Assembly: GCF_004217185.1 (NCBI RefSeq)
Contig: NZ_SHKL01000001.1
Location: forward strand, 6,260,001 to 6,324,000
Reading direction: 5' to 3'
Length of the DNA stretch: 64,000 nucleotides
Origin: Pseudonocardia sediminis
GTDB taxonomy: Bacteria; Actinomycetota; Actinomycetes; Mycobacteriales; Pseudonocardiaceae
Shown piece after piece: positions 61,767 to 64,000 of this stretch. A program made the position numbers and the translations under genes. Within the stretch, counting starts at the first letter, position 1. Each line of letters begins with the position of its first letter. A model generated the notes under the pieces. That model saw only the letters and a program-made list of their open reading frames with translations, ran no database searches and was not told the DNA's origin.

Positions 61767-63494
61767 CTATGGAAGCTTTTGATCGGATAGCGCCTTACAC
61801 ATTTCTTTTACAAAGCTATGCGCCTTATTTGCGCCCTCGTAAAGGCGCCCCTCCAGGACTGTTGCTAGCCATTTTGCCTTGTTGCCCGCGGGAACCTCAC
61901 GGTTAAAAGACTCCAACTCACCATCGGCGACTACAAATACCCCGTGCCGCCGAAGCCAGCTATTCACGCGGTCGAACGCATTCAACGCGTCGCCAGCGAG
62001 GATTCGTCGGCCGTTATTCTTTGCCTCAGCCCAACCGTCGGAACCGCTCAGAGCATTTGAGATCAACTCACGATCGTTGTTCGAGATATTACCTTGGCTC
62101 CCGGATCTCGTGAAGACTTGGTCGATCTCGGCTTTCGCGGCAATGCGGCTCGCCGGTCGAGTTTTCGAAATTATTGCGTTTCGCATAGTGTTCAAGTCAG
62201 AGCGAATCTCTTCCAGATTTCCGCCCTGGGTAGACATTAGCGAGCTTAGTACCGCATCAGATCTCAGTGCGTCAAAATCTAGGACCGCTACGCATGGAAC
62301 CCGTGCTGCCCTGAGCGCGTCTATCGCCTTCCAGACTCTATCCTTACCGCCGCAATGCATGAAGTGGACGTCGCGAACCTGCAGCTGATCGCTACCCGTG
62401 AGGTGAGTCAGAACGGCATTGTAGTATGCGCAATCCGAGTCCCCTTCGCAGACGGCAACACCTTGATAGAATAGACCATCAAGAACAGATGAATGACGCA
62501 GGAGTGGATCGTGATATAGCTGCTGAACCTTCTCGATCGGAATTTGAGAAGCATGAGACGGCCCACCCTGCCGACTAATACGGACGATTGTAGGGTCGAA
62601 GCCTGCTTTTGGTGCTCCACCCGTAATCCCTTGGACGATATTCTCACTATGCGTGGCAACTATTACTTGCGTTCCGCGGCCATGCTGCTCTGAAAGAATC
62701 CTTCCCAAGAGTCGCGCCTGGGGAGGGTGGAGAAACGCCTCTGGCTCATCTATTAGAATGACCTTGTATTCGGATGTCCGGATCGTCAAAAGCATTCCCA
62801 TGAAGGCGCGCATTCCGTCGCCTTGCTCATTTAATCGACGTAAAGCCTGTAGTTCGTCAAGATAGATCTTCGACGGCGGCGGGCCGGATTCGACTGAAGA
62901 CGGCCTTCCCACCAATAGATGTATCTCGTTACCCGCGTAGCGGTCAACTGTCAGACTTTCCCCAAATGCGCGATCCATTAGCGCACTGACTTCGGCCTCA
63001 AGTTCTCGTGAGTTCCACAGATGCTGAGCAGGCGCCGTTGGAGTCTGGGTGCGCGGATTGAATGCGGGCGAGTCTAACGATGCGTTCAATCGGCTCTGCG
63101 CATCCAATTGAAGAGCGTACATTCCACCGAGAGGATGTATATGGGTCTGAGTTCCCCACAGTGCGTGAACTTGCGACTCAAGCGTCACCCCACTTGCAGC
63201 CTGGAAGGTGCGCTCACCATGAGTTCCGTCGGGGTACTGACCAGGGGGCCGCCATCCATAAACCCGATCGATCCAACCTATAAATTCCTGAAGGCTCCCT
63301 GGCCACTCAAGCTCTACTTCACCCACAACAAGATGCTGATTGGGGCCAATATTAGGCTGATTTAGCCGCTCAAATGTCTCCCTGAGGAGTCTTGTCTTGC
63401 CAGCATTATTTGGTCCAACGATAACCGTTACACCATCGCTCGGGTCGACCCGCTGACCGTTTTGCAATGAAACCGACTTCAGTCGAGGAAGCAC
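61767..63494 (-). CDS. OLD-family ATPase/TOPRIM nuclease, possible defence gene
   Basis: A 575-residue protein. The SMC-like ATPase half has Walker A GPNNAGKT at 27-34, Walker B ILIDEPEAFLHPP near 250 and the His switch VATHSENIV. The C-terminal half is a TOPRIM nuclease domain (AVCEGDSDCAYYNAV, VAVLDFDALRSD). This is the OLD family, to which P2 Old and Gabija GajA belong. No UvrD-like GajB is beside it, so it is a solitary OLD. The DNA is clearly richer in A+T than all neighbours, a sign of transfer. GTG at 63494 lies six bases after TAGTAT, suggesting a leaderless message. Confidence 0.82.
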   Translation of the reverse strand: MLPRLKSVSLQNGQRVDPSDGVTVIVGPNNAGKTRLLRETFERLNQPNIGPNQHLVVGEVELEWPGSLQEFIGWIDRVYGWRPPGQYPDGTHGERTFQAASGVTLESQVHALWGTQTHIHPLGGMYALQLDAQSRLNASLDSPAFNPRTQTPTAPAQHLWNSRELEAEVSALMDRAFGESLTVDRYAGNEIHLLVGRPSSVESGPPPSKIYLDELQALRRLNEQGDGMRAFMGMLLTIRTSEYKVILIDEPEAFLHPPQARLLGRILSEQHGRGTQVIVATHSENIVQGITGGAPKAGFDPTIVRISRQGGPSHASQIPIEKVQQLYHDPLLRHSSVLDGLFYQGVAVCEGDSDCAYYNAVLTHLTGSDQLQVRDVHFMHCGGKDRVWKAIDALRAARVPCVAVLDFDALRSDAVLSSLMSTQGGNLEEIRSDLNTMRNAIISKTRPASRIAAKAEIDQVFTRSGSQGNISNNDRELISNALSGSDGWAEAKNNGRRILAGDALNAFDRVNSWLRRHGVFVVADGELESFNREVPAGNKAKWLATVLEGRLYEGANKAHSFVKEMCKALSDQKLP

Positions 63495-63731
63495 GGAGCG
63501 ATACTACGGCCGACAGCCGACGAACGCACAACGCCAGCCGGCTCTCTGCGAAGTCGTTGATCACCCGGGCCCGACCCCGCAAACAACGTCACGCGAAAGG
63601 CTCAATCTGTCAGTCTGCCGGGATGAGCGGCCGCCGATGGCCTCGGTGTTGGAGTTTCCCTAGCAGAACGTTGAGCTGCGAGCAGGCCTCGGTCTGTTAC
63701 GCCTGCGGTGGTCGACGAACGCCGCTCGCCT

Positions 63732-64000
63732 TCAACCAGGGCATCGACGACTCAATGCTGGAGTACCACGCGGGCGTCGCGCTGCCAGAGCGGCTGCAGC
63801 GCGTTGCTCGGACTCCAGTACAAACGCCGTGTAGGTCCGCAAGGTTGTCGACCCACCGCCAGCGTGGCCGAGTCTGCCGGCCACCGTGCGGATGTCGACA
63901 CCAGCCGCGATCAGCTCCGTCGCCGAGTAGTGCCGGAGACAGTGCAGGTGCGTGCTGATCCCGAGCCGCTTCACCATCCGCCCATACCGCTGCGTGACAG
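63732..64000 (-). CDS. int: Tyrosine recombinase (integrase), C-terminal part
   Basis: The frame runs off the right window edge, so only the last 89 residues are seen. Catalytic residues are visible: Arg in HLHCLRHYSA, His in GRLGHAG and the nucleophile Tyr in TTLRTYTAF. The enzyme inserts and removes the element at its att site. Its position at the expected int end of the tRNA-Thr insertion, reading away from the missing whole tRNA, agrees with the attachment scar at 36596. Confidence 0.85.
   Translation of the reverse strand, partial: VTQRYGRMVKRLGISTHLHCLRHYSATELIAAGVDIRTVAGRLGHAGGGSTTLRTYTAFVLESEQRAAAALAARRPRGTPALSRRCPG

Larger units (their letters stand above)
36641..64000. mobile_element. 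Integrative (mobilizable or conjugative) element in tRNA-Thr(CGU), right end outside window
   Basis: The left limit is the tRNA-Thr fragment. The content is typical of such elements: MobF relaxase, VirD4-like coupling protein, DUF2637 protein, WhiB, excisionase, GntR regulator, IS110, OLD nuclease, and the C-terminus of a tyrosine recombinase at the right window edge. The cargo is a phenol degradation operon. No replication initiator, FtsK/TraB-like translocase or VirB4 is visible, so self-transfer is not shown. The element is at least 27.3 kb long if it is a single insertion. Nested or neighbouring insertions are possible. Confidence 0.7.

Noticed and set aside
61767..63494. Gabija system (GajA)
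   Set aside because: No UvrD-like GajB gene is found on either side within the window, so only OLD family membership is claimed.
1..64000. CRISPR array
   Set aside because: No set of regularly spaced identical repeats was seen, and no cas-like gene is present.

Overview
The DNA is very GC-rich, uses GTG starts freely and carries WhiB, ANTAR, Asp23, SigF-type and mycofactocin-coupled proteins. This points to a high-GC actinomycete of the Pseudonocardiaceae kind (Pseudonocardia-like; this is an inference, as no rRNA lies in the window). No rRNA, complete tRNA or CRISPR array was found.

Positions 1 to about 36.6 kb read as chromosome. The left end has the 3' part of a cation P-type ATPase. It is followed by a rifamycin-resistance pair, a Rox-type rifampicin monooxygenase and a HelR-type RNA polymerase rescue protein, preceded by a perfect 19-bp rifamycin-associated element. 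Next come two SRPBCC proteins, a broken alpha/beta hydrolase, an MHS-family transporter converging on a Baeyer-Villiger monooxygenase, an SGNH-like protein without its nucleophile, and a CHASE3-HAMP protein without a kinase domain. From 13.6 to 30 kb is a stress and envelope region: an ECF sigma factor overlapping a zinc-motif/Asp23 fusion, redox enzymes, a SigF-type sigma factor, a GAF-ANTAR protein, a MarR-ClC pair, a six-gene Asp23/AmaP/DUF2273-type operon, and a protein made of four cold-shock domains. From 30 to 36.3 kb is a small catabolic cluster: LysR, a small NTF2-like protein, a mycofactocin-type SDR, two serine hydrolases and a PucR-like regulator.

At 36596-36640 lies the 3' half of a tRNA-Thr(CGU) gene, from the anticodon loop to the 3' end. 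This is the usual scar of tyrosine-integrase insertion, and its orientation places the mobile element to the right. The element runs past the window end, where the C-terminus of a tyrosine recombinase is read on the minus strand. It carries a phenol-to-muconate cargo (IclR regulator, flavin reductase, phenol hydroxylase, catechol 1,2-dioxygenase, and a shortened FAD synthetase that could supply cofactor). It also carries a conjugation module (MobF relaxase, DUF2637 protein, VirD4-like coupling protein, WhiB and small proteins), an IS110 copy with a frameshift, an excisionase divergent from a GntR regulator, a TPR regulator facing an APH-like kinase, and an OLD-type ATPase/TOPRIM nuclease that may be a defence gene. 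No replication initiator and no VirB4-like transfer ATPase is visible.

The least explained signal is a family of short hairpins on the element. Each is closed by C-GNA-G, and they are packed side by side inside longer stems at 40125-40226, 56329-56419 and 58019-58083, with related single hairpins at 40249, 51266 and 58121. The 58019 copy folds on paper into a junction with every base of the arms accounted for. Because GNA triloops are unusually stable in single-stranded DNA, a role in transfer or replication of the element is proposed as a hypothesis.
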